Source: an uncultured Lachnospiraceae bacterium (GTDB taxonomy: Bacteria; Bacillota; Clostridia; Lachnospirales; Lachnospiraceae). Taken from it: DNA of 64,000 nucleotides. The position numbers and the translations under genes are program-made. How positions within the stretch are numbered: the first letter of the stretch is position 1; each line of letters starts with the position of its first letter. Positions 26,168 through 34,463 of this stretch are shown one piece after another. A model generated the notes under the pieces. It saw nothing but the letters and a program-made list of their open reading frames with translations. It ran no database searches and had not been told where the DNA came from. Location: contig CAJTOR010000002.1 of NCBI GenBank assembly GCA_910577675.1, forward strand, positions 124,001-188,000. The letters are read 5' to 3'.

Positions 26168-27244
26168 GTGGACAACAGAGAAATAAAAAGGGTTACGATC
26201 AGTGAGGCAGCACCAGGTATGATTACGGCGCAGGACATTTACTCCAGGACGGATCAGTTGATTTTAATCAAAGATACCGTGCTTGGCGCGGATTCGATTG
26301 CGAAGCTGATGCTTTACTCAGTGGGCGGTGTTTGGGTTTATGCTAAAGAAGGACAGGAGCAAAAGGACGACGTTTACACACAGACGCTGCGCAAGGGGAC
26401 GGACTTTCTTGAGTTTAAGGGTATTTACTCAAATACTGTAAAGGCAGTGCAGTACACGTTAGAGCAGATTGTGCTTGGCTCGGCAGAGATTGACCCTGAG
26501 CTTCTGTTTCTTGACGTGAAATCCATGATCGGCGGGGCGAGGAGCAATGCGCATATTTTTAATATGCTGCACTGTATCCGCGATTGCGATGACATGGTAT
26601 TTGAGCACTCGGTCAATGTGGCGCTTATCTGCAATGTCTTTGGGGACTGGATGCATCTTGATGAGGGGGACAAGCAGGTGCTGACGGTTGCAGGGCTTTT
26701 ACATGATGCAGGGAAACTCCTTATTCCGCCGCGCATCCTGAACAAGCCGGGAAGGCTTACCGATGAGGAATTTGATATTGCGAAGATGCATGCGGAGAGC
26801 GGATATGAGATCCTAAAGGGCGCGAAGATCGATGACAGGATTAAGAGGGCAGCTCTCGACCACCATGAGCGCTATGATGGTTCGGGCTATCCGGCGGGCA
26901 AGGCGGGCAACGAGATTGATATTATCTCCAGCATTGTCGGCATAGCGGATGTATATGACGCGATGACAAGCAGGAGGGCTTACCGCGGTGCATTCTGCCC
27001 GTTCGATGTGATCCGGATTTTTGAGGAGGAGGGCATGAACCTCTTTAACCCGCAATATCTCCTGCCTCTATTGGGGAAGATGGCGGAAACATATATTCAT
27101 CACACGGTACAGCTTTCGGATGGGGACCGGGGGGAGGTTGTAATGATCCATCAACAGTCGCTCGCCTCGCCGGTTGTGCGCGTGGACAATACATTTATTG
27201 ATCTGGCGAAAAGTGATGCGCTAAAGATTGATGCAGTCTTGTGA
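26168..27244 (+). CDS. HD-GYP domain cyclic-di-GMP phosphodiesterase
   Basis: The 358-residue protein starts at GTG after AGGAGGGGATG. An N-terminal part of about 120 residues precedes the HD-GYP domain: EHSVNVALICN, LLHDAGKLLIPPRI, MHAESGYEIL, LDHHERYDGSGYPAG and GIADVYDAMTSRRAY. All catalytic motifs are intact. The overall plan, including a C-terminal strand region after the GYP domain (VQLSDGDRGEVV), matches the HD-GYP protein at 21202, so the two are paralogues 4 kb apart. Its stop lies in a terminator stem, so it is a single-gene unit. Confidence 0.88.
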   Translation: MDNREIKRVTISEAAPGMITAQDIYSRTDQLILIKDTVLGADSIAKLMLYSVGGVWVYAKEGQEQKDDVYTQTLRKGTDFLEFKGIYSNTVKAVQYTLEQIVLGSAEIDPELLFLDVKSMIGGARSNAHIFNMLHCIRDCDDMVFEHSVNVALICNVFGDWMHLDEGDKQVLTVAGLLHDAGKLLIPPRILNKPGRLTDEEFDIAKMHAESGYEILKGAKIDDRIKRAALDHHERYDGSGYPAGKAGNEIDIISSIVGIADVYDAMTSRRAYRGAFCPFDVIRIFEEEGMNLFNPQYLLPLLGKMAETYIHHTVQLSDGDRGEVVMIHQQSLASPVVRVDNTFIDLAKSDALKIDAVL

Positions 27245-27263
27245 AAGGCTGCATCTTCTTTTT
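27230..27263 (+). terminator. Terminator overlapping the HD-GYP stop
   Basis: GATGCAG (27230-27236) pairs with CTGCATC (27249-27255), followed by TTCTTTTT. The stop codon is in the loop. Confidence 0.75.
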
Positions 27264-27348
27264 GCAGGGCAGCAAAACAGCGGAGGTTTCTTTTTTGGGC
27301 TATCGGTACTAGAAGTACACAAAAATTTATAAATCAGGAGATAATTCA

Positions 27349-27840
27349 ATGGAATCGAGAGCGGAGAAGGCGGGAGAACTTTTTATGGAGGGCTGCAATT
27401 GTGCGCAGGCAGTCTTTGTGACTTATGCGGATTTATATGGATTTGACCGGGCAACGGCGATGAGGGTTGCGGCATCGTTTGGCGCGGGTATGGGACGTAT
27501 GCGCGAGGTCTGCGGTGCGGTTTCTGGTATGTTTTTGGTAGCGGGGATGGAAACGGGGGCAACACAGGGGCGTGACCAGGAGGGAAAGCGCCGCAACTAT
27601 GAGGTGGTGCAGCAGCTTGCCGCGCGGTTTAAAGAGGAGTATGGTTCCATTATCTGCCGGGAATTGCTGGGGCTTGATAAAAGGGAGCTTACCGGAAAGG
27701 AGAGGGAGCAGATGCTAGGGACAACACCCCAGGCGCGCACGGCAGAATATTATAAAAGGCGTCCATGTAAGGAGCAGATTATCCGGGCAGCAAAAATTTT
27801 GGAGGAAACGATTTTAAAAGATCGTTTTCCTGATTCCTAA
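27349..27840 (+). CDS. C_GCAxxG_C_C family protein
   Basis: The 163-residue protein carries the signature of the C_GCAxxG_C_C (redox) family: GCNCAQAVF near residue 17, FGAGMGRMREVCGAVSGMF, and IICRELLG, which supply conserved cysteines thought to bind a metal or cofactor. A further cysteine (RRPCKEQI) is near the end. Members are common in gut anaerobes and of unknown biochemical role. The start follows AGGAG. It is a stand-alone gene upstream of an amino-acid transporter; no functional link is claimed. Confidence 0.85.
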   Translation: MESRAEKAGELFMEGCNCAQAVFVTYADLYGFDRATAMRVAASFGAGMGRMREVCGAVSGMFLVAGMETGATQGRDQEGKRRNYEVVQQLAARFKEEYGSIICRELLGLDKRELTGKEREQMLGTTPQARTAEYYKRRPCKEQIIRAAKILEETILKDRFPDS

Positions 27841-27917
27841 GCGTAGAGCAGCATATGGATAATTTCTTTTGATAAGAAATTTAGGTTTAACCAGGCAGAT
27901 CTTAAAATATGTGGATA

Positions 27918-27946
27918 TTGCAATTTGAAAGGGAATATGATAGAAT
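27918..27946 (+). promoter_or_regulatory. Promoter of the amino-acid ABC operon
   Basis: TTGCAA (27918-27923) and TAGAAT (27941-27946) are 17 bases apart. The leader that follows contains a short GGACG/CGTCC stem. Confidence 0.65.
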
Positions 27947-28026
27947 AGAACACCAGTACGGCGGGCGGGACGAACGTCCTATCCGCTGTTTTTATCTGGA
28001 AAACAGGAACAAAGAGGGTATCAGAC

Positions 28027-28722
28027 ATGAGTGAACGCACAATACATATCCTGACGGATTCTTTTTGGAAAATATTACTGCCCGGGCTTAAGGTAACGCT
28101 CCCGCTTACAGCAATTGCCTTTGCAATGGCACTTGTGATCGCCATTTTTGTGGCGCTTATCCAGTTTGCAAATGTGAAAGTATTAAAGCAGATTGCGAGA
28201 GTGTATATCTGGGTTATACGCGGAACACCGCTGATTGTGCAGCTTTATCTTGTATTCTACGGGATTTCGGGGCTTGGATATCTGATTAATCCCTTTGTCT
28301 GCGCTGCATTTGTGCTGGCAATCAACGAGGGGGCATACTGCGCGGAAACAATGCGCGCCGCCCTTGAGGCGGTTCCGGTCGGGCAGCTTGAGGCAGGATA
28401 CTGTGCCGGGATGAAATACCATCAGATAATCCGCCGGATTGTGCTGCCGCAGGCAATGCGCACCGCGTTTCCGCCTCTCTCGAATTCCCTGCTTTCGATG
28501 ATGAAAGACACCTCCCTTGTCGCAAGCATCACGGTGGCAGAAATGTTTATGGCGGCGCAGCGCATTGTGGCGAGAACCTATGAGCCGCTGCTTGTCTACA
28601 CGGAAGTGGCATTAATGTATCTGGCTTTTTCGACCGTGCTTACCTGGTTGCAGCATCTTGGCGAAAAGCGCTTAAACCGCTACCGGGGTGCGAAGAAGGC
28701 TGCGCCGCGCCAGGGCATGTAA
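28027..28722 (+). CDS. Polar amino-acid ABC transporter permease
   Basis: The 231-residue permease has five to six membrane helices, with TLPLTAIAFAMALVIAIFVA first, and the HisM/GlnP-type signature IRGTPLIVQLYLVFYG. The EAA loop reads EAGYCAGMKYHQIIRRIVLPQA, shown here in overlapping parts: EAGYCAGMKY and IVLPQAMRTAFPPL. These permeases form homodimers or heterodimers; only one gene is present, so a homodimer is likely. ATPase and binding-protein genes follow. The substrate is probably a polar amino acid such as cystine, glutamine or arginine. Confidence 0.9.
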   Translation: MSERTIHILTDSFWKILLPGLKVTLPLTAIAFAMALVIAIFVALIQFANVKVLKQIARVYIWVIRGTPLIVQLYLVFYGISGLGYLINPFVCAAFVLAINEGAYCAETMRAALEAVPVGQLEAGYCAGMKYHQIIRRIVLPQAMRTAFPPLSNSLLSMMKDTSLVASITVAEMFMAAQRIVARTYEPLLVYTEVALMYLAFSTVLTWLQHLGEKRLNRYRGAKKAAPRQGM

Positions 28723-28817
28723 ATGTATGGGACTTTTATAAGGATGCGGGAAATTTTCGGGCTGTACGGACAGAAAATTTGTCTTTAAAGGGAAAACCTG
28801 GGAGAGGGGGCGTGGAT

Positions 28818-29552
28818 ATGAGTATGCTTGCAATTAAAGGCATACACAAGGATTTTGGGGAGGGTGAGGTTTTAAAGGGCGTTGACCTGAGCGTGGAAAA
28901 GGGCGATGTGATTGCGATTTTAGGTCCGAGCGGCTCGGGCAAAACAACATTGCTGCGGTGTATGAATTTTCTGGAGACCGCGGACGGGGGAACGATGTGC
29001 TTTGACGGGGAGGAATTTACATTTGGGCGTATCAAAAAAAAGGATATTGCCAGACTACGCAAAAAGACGGCTTTTGTTTTTCAGAATTACAACCTCTTCC
29101 TCAATAAGACGGCGCTGCAAAATGTGACCGAGGGGCTTATTGTAGCCAGGAAAATGCCAAGAGCCAAGGCGGTTGCCATCGGGCATAAAATGCTTGATAA
29201 GGTCGGGCTTTCCGACCGGTATGACTATTATCCCCATCAGCTTTCCGGCGGGCAGCAGCAGCGCGTGGCGATCGCGCGGGCGATTGCAACGGAGCCGGAA
29301 ATAATATATTTTGACGAGCCGACATCGGCACTTGACCCGGAACTGACCGGTGAGGTGCTTGAGGTGATGCGCCAGTTGGCAGGCGATGGGATGACCATGC
29401 TCGTGGTCACACATGAGCTTGACTTTGCAAAAACCGTGTCCAACAAAGTGATCTTTATGGAGGGCGGCGCGGTGGTGGAGCAGGGGAGCGCCGGGGAAAT
29501 TTTTGAGAGTCCCAAGCAGGAGAGGACAAGGGAATTTCTGCGCCTGGTATAA
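28818..29552 (+). CDS. Polar amino-acid ABC transporter ATPase
   Basis: The 244-residue ATPase has Walker A GPSGSGKTT, Q-loop FVFQNYNLF, signature LSGGQQQRVAIARAI, Walker B IIYFDEPTSALDPEL and the H-loop VVTHEL. The GlnQ/HisP type is clear from VFQNYNLFLNKTALQNV. Start chosen at ATG 28818, after a GGAGAGGGGG-like ribosome site. It pairs with the permease upstream and the lipoprotein downstream. Confidence 0.93.
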   Translation: MSMLAIKGIHKDFGEGEVLKGVDLSVEKGDVIAILGPSGSGKTTLLRCMNFLETADGGTMCFDGEEFTFGRIKKKDIARLRKKTAFVFQNYNLFLNKTALQNVTEGLIVARKMPRAKAVAIGHKMLDKVGLSDRYDYYPHQLSGGQQQRVAIARAIATEPEIIYFDEPTSALDPELTGEVLEVMRQLAGDGMTMLVVTHELDFAKTVSNKVIFMEGGAVVEQGSAGEIFESPKQERTREFLRLV

Positions 29553-29753
29553 AGACGAAGTAAAACCTGCGGTCTGGAAAGTTTAATTTGGTTTGGCCGA
29601 AGACTGGAGCCGTGGGATTGTGCGGAGTTTGCCAGGTATTGTGCCAAATATGGTGTTTTCGCTGACATGGCGTGTGGCAGCGGCAAAATAAAGAAAACGG
29701 AATAGAATAGTATTGGTAAAGTGAAAAATTGGAAAAATTTTGGAGGTGCAACA

Positions 29754-30563
29754 ATGACAAAGAATAGAAAAATTACCCTTGTGCTCGCGGCGGTTTTGCT
29801 GTTGATTTTCTGTATTCCGGCGGGCTGCGGGAAGAAGGAAGAGGCGGGTAAGGATCTGCTTGCGCGCATTAAGGAAAAGGGAGAGATTGTGATAGCGATG
29901 GAGGGAACCTGGGCTCCGTGGACATATCATGACGAGAATGATAAGCTGGTCGGTTTTGATACGGAGGTGGGAGAAGCGATCGCCGAAATCCTTGGCGTGA
30001 AGGCAGTATTTGTAGAGGGCGAGTGGGACGGATTGCTTGCGGGGCTTGAGGTTGGCCGCTATGACCTGATGATTAACGGCGTGGAGATCACGGATGAGCG
30101 CAGTGAAAAATATGATTTTACCGATGCTTATGCCTATATCCGCACGGCGCTGATTGTGGGCAGTGACAACAATGAAATCACCTCGTTTGAGGATCTGGAT
30201 GGAAAGACAACGGCAAACAGTATCAACAGCACCTACATGTATCTGGCAGAAGAATATGGCGCGACCGTGCTGGGCGTGGATACTCTTGACCAGACGCTTG
30301 ACATGGTGCTTTCCGGGCGCGCGGATGCAACATTAAACGCGGAATTATCTTTTGATGATTATATGAAGGTGCATCCGGATGCGGCGCTCAAAGTGGCTGC
30401 GCTCACCGAGGAAGCCTCCCATGTGGCAATCCCGGTGCGCAAGGGTGACGACAGCAAAACCCTTCGCGAAGCGGTGAACGAGGCGATCGAAGAACTTCGC
30501 GGGAACGGGAAACTTGCCGAGATTTCCGAAAAATATTTTGGGAAGGATATTACTAAGCAGTAA
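29754..30563 (+). CDS. Amino-acid-binding lipoprotein of the ABC transporter
   Basis: The 269-residue protein has a lipoprotein signal (MTKNRKITLVLAAVLLLIFC then IPAGC, lipobox cysteine about residue 24) and a SBP_bac_3 domain: GEIVIAMEGTWAPWTYHDEN, LVGFDTEVGEAIAEILGV, YDLMINGVEITDERSEKYDF, and FEDLDGKTTANSINSTY. It delivers a polar amino acid to the permease-ATPase pair. Start at ATG after TTTGGAGGTGC. The 200-base gap after the ATPase gene contains no separate gene, so it may have its own promoter. Confidence 0.92.
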   Translation: MTKNRKITLVLAAVLLLIFCIPAGCGKKEEAGKDLLARIKEKGEIVIAMEGTWAPWTYHDENDKLVGFDTEVGEAIAEILGVKAVFVEGEWDGLLAGLEVGRYDLMINGVEITDERSEKYDFTDAYAYIRTALIVGSDNNEITSFEDLDGKTTANSINSTYMYLAEEYGATVLGVDTLDQTLDMVLSGRADATLNAELSFDDYMKVHPDAALKVAALTEEASHVAIPVRKGDDSKTLREAVNEAIEELRGNGKLAEISEKYFGKDITKQ

Positions 30564-30679
30564 TATTTGATATTTCCAATACAGAAAATTTTATAGCGGG
30601 TTTTGTAGCTGCCCGGATTTTGGTGGGAAGGAAATTTAAGTCTTCTTTCCGACAGAGTCCGGGTAAGTATCTGAGGAAA

Positions 30680-31759
30680 TTATATCCCCTCCCCGTTAAA
30701 TTCCGGGATAAAACTTTCCACCGCTGTTTCCCCCTCCTGGATAAAAGCGTTTTCCACACCAAGTTTGATCGCGTAATCAACCACCTCGTCATATTCAGCC
30801 TGGGTGATTTTGCGGTTCAGCTCGGGGAAAGCGCCAAGGTTTTTGGCGATTGGCGTATACTGGTTTAGGATTGAGAGATAGATTCTATCGCCGTAGGTTT
30901 TATAAAGGAAGCGGATTATTTTTTTCGAGTCGAAAACCGCGCCCGGCAAAACCAGATGGCGCACAATGATACCACGCGTCATAAGACAGGTTTCGCTTTC
31001 GGACAGGTCAATTTCATCCGCTGCAGCCACGGGAGCCTGCATTGTCGGATAATTCGTTGAAGGTTCCTGCATTGAAACAGGAAAAACAAGCTGTGGTGCG
31101 GCTTTCTGTGCCGCAGGGAGTTGCATTTTTGGAACTTGTGGTGAAGGAAACTGTATCGCAGAAAACTTCGCTTCGCCAACCTGCCGGAACATCTCCGCAA
31201 TGTTTTCTGCCGCGTGCACTGCATAATCGGGCGCAGCAGAGTAGCGCCCGGATAGAGTTCCTGACCAGTATTTAAAATCTGGAAGGTACACATCGATATA
31301 GCCCTCAAGCATTTTTAAAGTATCCAGAGTTTCGTAATTCCCGGTATTGTAGACAACGGGAAGGGTAAGCCCCTCATCCTTAGCCTTAGAAAGTGCGGCG
31401 ATAATGGATGGAACATAATGTGTCGGTGTGACAAGGTTGATATTTGCGGCACCCTTTTCCTGCAAATTAAGAAAAATTTCCGCAAGCCAAGAAGGAGTGA
31501 TTTCTTTGCCGGAAAGTCCGAGCGCGATATCATGGTTCTGACAGTGGACACAGCGCAGCGAACATCCGGAAAAAAATATGGTTCCGGAGCCGCCCGCCCC
31601 GCTGATGCATGGTTCTTCCCAATAGTGCAGCGCAGCGCGCGCCGCAAACAATCCATCCGGCATACCGCAGTAGCCCGTTTTTTCTGAGCGGTTAATCCCA
31701 CATTGGCGGTGGCAGAGCAAACAATTATTATAATATGATGAAAGCTTTGTTGTATCCAT
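30680..31759 (-). CDS. Radical SAM protein, PflA-like, with a proline-rich insert
   Basis: The 359-residue protein starts with a cysteine-rich segment (NNCLLCHRQCGINR, GYCGM) followed by the radical SAM cluster motif SGCSLRCVHCQN (Cys ligands x3). The rest follows the family of putative pyruvate-formate-lyase-activating enzymes (PflX/YgeX-type): PSWLAEIFLNLQ, TPTHYVPSIIAAL, VYNTGNYE, DVYLPDFKYW, and C-terminal LSILNQYTPIAKN. Between about 195 and 258 lies an unusual proline/glutamine/alanine-rich stretch (FPSPQVPKMQLPAAQ, then AAPQLVFPVSMQEP), not expected in the barrel. Substrate protein unknown. Confidence 0.8.
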   Translation of the reverse strand: MDTTKLSSYYNNCLLCHRQCGINRSEKTGYCGMPDGLFAARAALHYWEEPCISGAGGSGTIFFSGCSLRCVHCQNHDIALGLSGKEITPSWLAEIFLNLQEKGAANINLVTPTHYVPSIIAALSKAKDEGLTLPVVYNTGNYETLDTLKMLEGYIDVYLPDFKYWSGTLSGRYSAAPDYAVHAAENIAEMFRQVGEAKFSAIQFPSPQVPKMQLPAAQKAAPQLVFPVSMQEPSTNYPTMQAPVAAADEIDLSESETCLMTRGIIVRHLVLPGAVFDSKKIIRFLYKTYGDRIYLSILNQYTPIAKNLGAFPELNRKITQAEYDEVVDYAIKLGVENAFIQEGETAVESFIPEFNGEGI

Positions 31760-31823
31760 AAGAATTCCCTGTTAATACCATTTGATTTGCAATATTATAA
31801 GCTGAATTTATAATAAAACTTCG

Positions 31824-32516
31824 TTACTTTTTGATTAAAAAGTACTGTATCGTCGAGCCCACGGTTTCCTTTTTGTCGATTATAAAGTGGGTATCAAGTA
31901 TAGTTTCAAATTCTTCTACCGATAAATTAAATCGATCCTTCCTGCCGAGATATTCTTCTATCAGCTTTGTAATTTCGAATTCGGGACTTCCAATATTTGG
32001 AATATCAAGGACGAATCTCCCATTAGATTTCATAATGCGGGAAAATTCTGCAACTGCCCGGCATACAAAATCCTTTTCAAAATATTCCAGAGAGCCTATG
32101 CACTCACCAATATCAAAAAACGATGCATCGAATGGTGTTTCATGCATACTGCAACAACATAGATCACCGATGGTCAGTTGATTTTTTTCCACATATCCCC
32201 GTAGCAATTCAATTGTTTTGCTGCTGATATCGACTCCATAATATGTAGATGCCCAATTCTTATAGCCTGCAAACATCAAATTTAGGCAGCACCCTAAGTC
32301 AATAAATTTCATACCGGCTTTTGGGGCAAGATACTCGACAATCTCTTTACGGGCACTATCGGAAGGTGTTTCGTTCATCCGAGTCTGTTCAAACAAAGGA
32401 TAATAGGGGTGATTCGTAATGTGAGGGGGCAAGTTTTCATATGAATCAATTCCCTTTTTTCCAAGGTCAATACCTTCGTCATACGATTTTGCAATTAAAT
32501 CCAAATGTTCTTTCAT
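31824..32516 (-). CDS. Class I SAM-dependent methyltransferase
   Basis: The roughly 230-residue protein has motif I as MKFIDLGCCLNLMF, with the unusual CCLNL in place of a glycine-rich GxG, then YYGVDISSKTIELLRGYV, CSMHETPFDASFFDIGECIG and NGRFVLDIPN. A Rossmann methyltransferase fold is clear; the missing second glycine in motif I weakens the case for normal cofactor binding. The ATG after GGAGGTAATAATA is taken as start. Substrate unknown. The locus is AT-rich, unlike its neighbours, suggesting transfer. Confidence 0.75.
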   Translation of the reverse strand: MKEHLDLIAKSYDEGIDLGKKGIDSYENLPPHITNHPYYPLFEQTRMNETPSDSARKEIVEYLAPKAGMKFIDLGCCLNLMFAGYKNWASTYYGVDISSKTIELLRGYVEKNQLTIGDLCCCSMHETPFDASFFDIGECIGSLEYFEKDFVCRAVAEFSRIMKSNGRFVLDIPNIGSPEFEITKLIEEYLGRKDRFNLSVEEFETILDTHFIIDKKETVGSTIQYFLIKK

Positions 32517-32554
32517 TATTATTACCTCCACAATCTCTGTTTTTTAACTATGTA

Positions 32555-32589
32555 CAAAACTATATAAATCCAGAATTTATACAGTTTTG
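32555..32589. promoter_or_regulatory. 15-bp inverted repeat upstream of the methyltransferase
   Basis: CAAAACTATATAAAT and ATTTATACAGTTTTG form 15-bp arms with one mismatch around CCAGA. A smaller GAGGT/ACCTC stem follows at once (32590-32606). It could be an operator or a transcript hairpin. The rest of 32517-32774 is AT-rich and holds no gene. Confidence 0.6.
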
Positions 32590-32774
32590 CGAGGTATGAC
32601 AAACCTCTTCATCACTCAGATTCCTGACAGGTTGAAAATTTTCTCTTTATATACCTTTCATTTCCTTTGGCTGATCGAATAAAGTTATTATATAACAAAA
32701 AAGAAGAATGTGAAAGCGCAAATTAAACGCAGTTTACCAGTTTTTTGCTGCAATTGACATTTGGATTTGCCCTG

Positions 32775-33578
32775 TTATGAAATTGGGGGCAAAACCTTGC
32801 GGTATTGCGATGGGGTCATATGGTAACAGGCAAGGAAATTGCGGTTAAATGTCTTCTGGCTCTCAAAGCCTGCCTCCTGCCAGATATCCGTAATGCGAAG
32901 AGCGGTATCTTTTAGCTGTCTGGCAGCAAAATCAAGCCGGAGCCTGTTGATATATTCGTAAAAGCTGCAATTTAGTTTTTCTGCAAATACCCTGGAAATA
33001 TAGTACTTATTAAAGTGCAGCTTTTTTGCCAGAAGGTCGAAGGAGAGCGGTTCTTTAAAATGCAGGGAAATATAGCTGATAATCCGGTGGACGATATCGG
33101 TATCCCCGCGGTCATCTCTTACAGTCAGGGGAGTTTCGGAAAGCAGGCAGGTTAGGATTAAGTTAAGCCAGGCAGCCGAGGTTGCGGGGGAGGAGCCTGA
33201 CGCGTACAAAAGCATCCGCTCAAAAGCGAGGGGAATATCCTTTTCATATGGCGGGATATCAGTTCCCGCATCAAAAAATGGGGACTTTGGTTCGTGGCTG
33301 TGGAGCAGGTGATAGTATTCCTTTGCGTGGGTGGGTGCAAAAATGCATATGATGGCAAGGCAGGAGTGGGCGCAGGAATAACTGTGGATCAGATTGGGGA
33401 AGGAAAGCGCCACATCATGCTTTTTTAAAATGCGCGAGTGGTTTTGTACCGTCACATGAAGTTCCCCCTCTTTTATAAAAATAATCTCCACGGCATCATG
33501 CAGATGTGCGGGGAAGGTGATATCTTTGCTAAGAAAGCATTCGAATCGACTCTGCTTATTTTCGTAGAAAGGCGGCAT
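32775..33578 (-). CDS. AraC-family transcriptional regulator
   Basis: The 267-residue protein has an N-terminal cupin sensor domain (FPAHLHDAVEIIFIKEGELH, then a repeat-like VTVQNHSRIL) and a C-terminal double helix-turn-helix (LSFDLLAKKLHFNKYYISRV, RITDIWQEAGFESQKTFNRN, ending HMTPSQYRK). The start follows CGGAGG. It is divergent from the ThuA-Gfo/Idh-GH8 genes and is the obvious candidate activator for them. The ligand is probably a sugar. Confidence 0.9.
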   Translation of the reverse strand: MPPFYENKQSRFECFLSKDITFPAHLHDAVEIIFIKEGELHVTVQNHSRILKKHDVALSFPNLIHSYSCAHSCLAIICIFAPTHAKEYYHLLHSHEPKSPFFDAGTDIPPYEKDIPLAFERMLLYASGSSPATSAAWLNLILTCLLSETPLTVRDDRGDTDIVHRIISYISLHFKEPLSFDLLAKKLHFNKYYISRVFAEKLNCSFYEYINRLRLDFAARQLKDTALRITDIWQEAGFESQKTFNRNFLACYHMTPSQYRKVLPPIS

Positions 33579-33656
33579 CGTGATTTCCTCCGGATTATAC
33601 TGTGCAATCTATGACTTATTTTCTTGGTGCTATGACAATCATTTTACCGGAAAACC

Positions 33657-33665
33657 TGATATACT
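33657..33665 (+). promoter_or_regulatory. Extended -10 promoter for the ThuA operon
   Basis: TGATATACT fits the extended -10 form. It lies 65 bases before the ThuA-like start in the divergent spacer; a weak -35 is consistent with an AraC-activated promoter. Confidence 0.45.
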
Positions 33666-33730
33666 GCAAGCAGAAAATAATTCGGTTGCGGCATATGGGC
33701 GTTTTAAACGCCCCGCAAGAAGGAGTTATT

Positions 33731-34450
33731 ATGGAGTCAAGGGGAAACGCGCTGATATTTTATGGGGGATGGGACGGGCACGAACCGGAGGCAGTAGCGA
33801 AAAGATTTCAGAAAATGCTTGAAAAACATGGGTACCACTGTGAGGTGTGCGAGGGACAGGATATGCTTTCTGACAGGGAAAGGCTAATGCAGATGGATTT
33901 GATTGTCCCGTGCTTTACCATGGGGGAGATCAAGGCAGAATACTGTTATAATATCCGGTATGCCGTGGCGGCAGGGTGCGGTATAGCAGGGTGCCACGGG
34001 GGGATGTGCGATGCGTTCCGCCAGGATGTGGAATGGCAATTTATGACTGGAGGACAATGGGTCAGCCACCCGGGCGGGGACGGGGTGGATTACACCGTTA
34101 ATATCGTAAAGGGCTCCGGCCCGATTGTGGAGGGGCTTTCTGATTTTGCCGTGTGCAGTGAACAGTATTACCTGCATGTGGACCCGGCGGTGGAAGTGCT
34201 TGCGACCACCCGCTTCCCTGTGGTGGACGGCTGCCATACATCCAACAAACCGGTGGATATGCCGGTGGCATGGACAAAGTTCTGGGGAAATGGCAGGGTA
34301 TTTTACTGTTCTCTCGGACATCATGACGATGTATTTGAAAAATCCCCGTCCGCGGCGGTTCTGATGGAGAGGGGATTGATCTGGGCGGAGGGCAAAGCAC
34401 GCGCTATGGAGCTTGGCCTATCACAAAAAAACTATCTTGATCTGGTTTAG
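33731..34450 (+). CDS. ThuA-like domain protein
   Basis: The 239-residue protein has a class-I-glutamine-amidotransferase-like fold of the ThuA family: LIFYGGWDGHEPEAVAKRF, GYHCEVCEGQDML, DLIVPCFTMGEI, AAGCGIAGCHGGMCD, and late CSLGHHDDVF. Related genes accompany sugar utilisation and Gfo/Idh/MocA oxidoreductases; the enzymatic role is poorly known. ATG follows AAGAAGGAG. A start 129 bases earlier lacks a ribosome site and would precede the promoter. The next gene begins 13 bases after its stop, so they are cotranscribed. Confidence 0.85.
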   Translation: MESRGNALIFYGGWDGHEPEAVAKRFQKMLEKHGYHCEVCEGQDMLSDRERLMQMDLIVPCFTMGEIKAEYCYNIRYAVAAGCGIAGCHGGMCDAFRQDVEWQFMTGGQWVSHPGGDGVDYTVNIVKGSGPIVEGLSDFAVCSEQYYLHVDPAVEVLATTRFPVVDGCHTSNKPVDMPVAWTKFWGNGRVFYCSLGHHDDVFEKSPSAAVLMERGLIWAEGKARAMELGLSQKNYLDLV

Positions 34451-34463
34451 AGGGGGGCACTTT

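Noticed and set aside
29237..29869. 210-codon minus-strand frame opposite the ABC ATPase
   Set aside because: Mirrors Walker and signature motifs of the plus-strand gene; no promoter.
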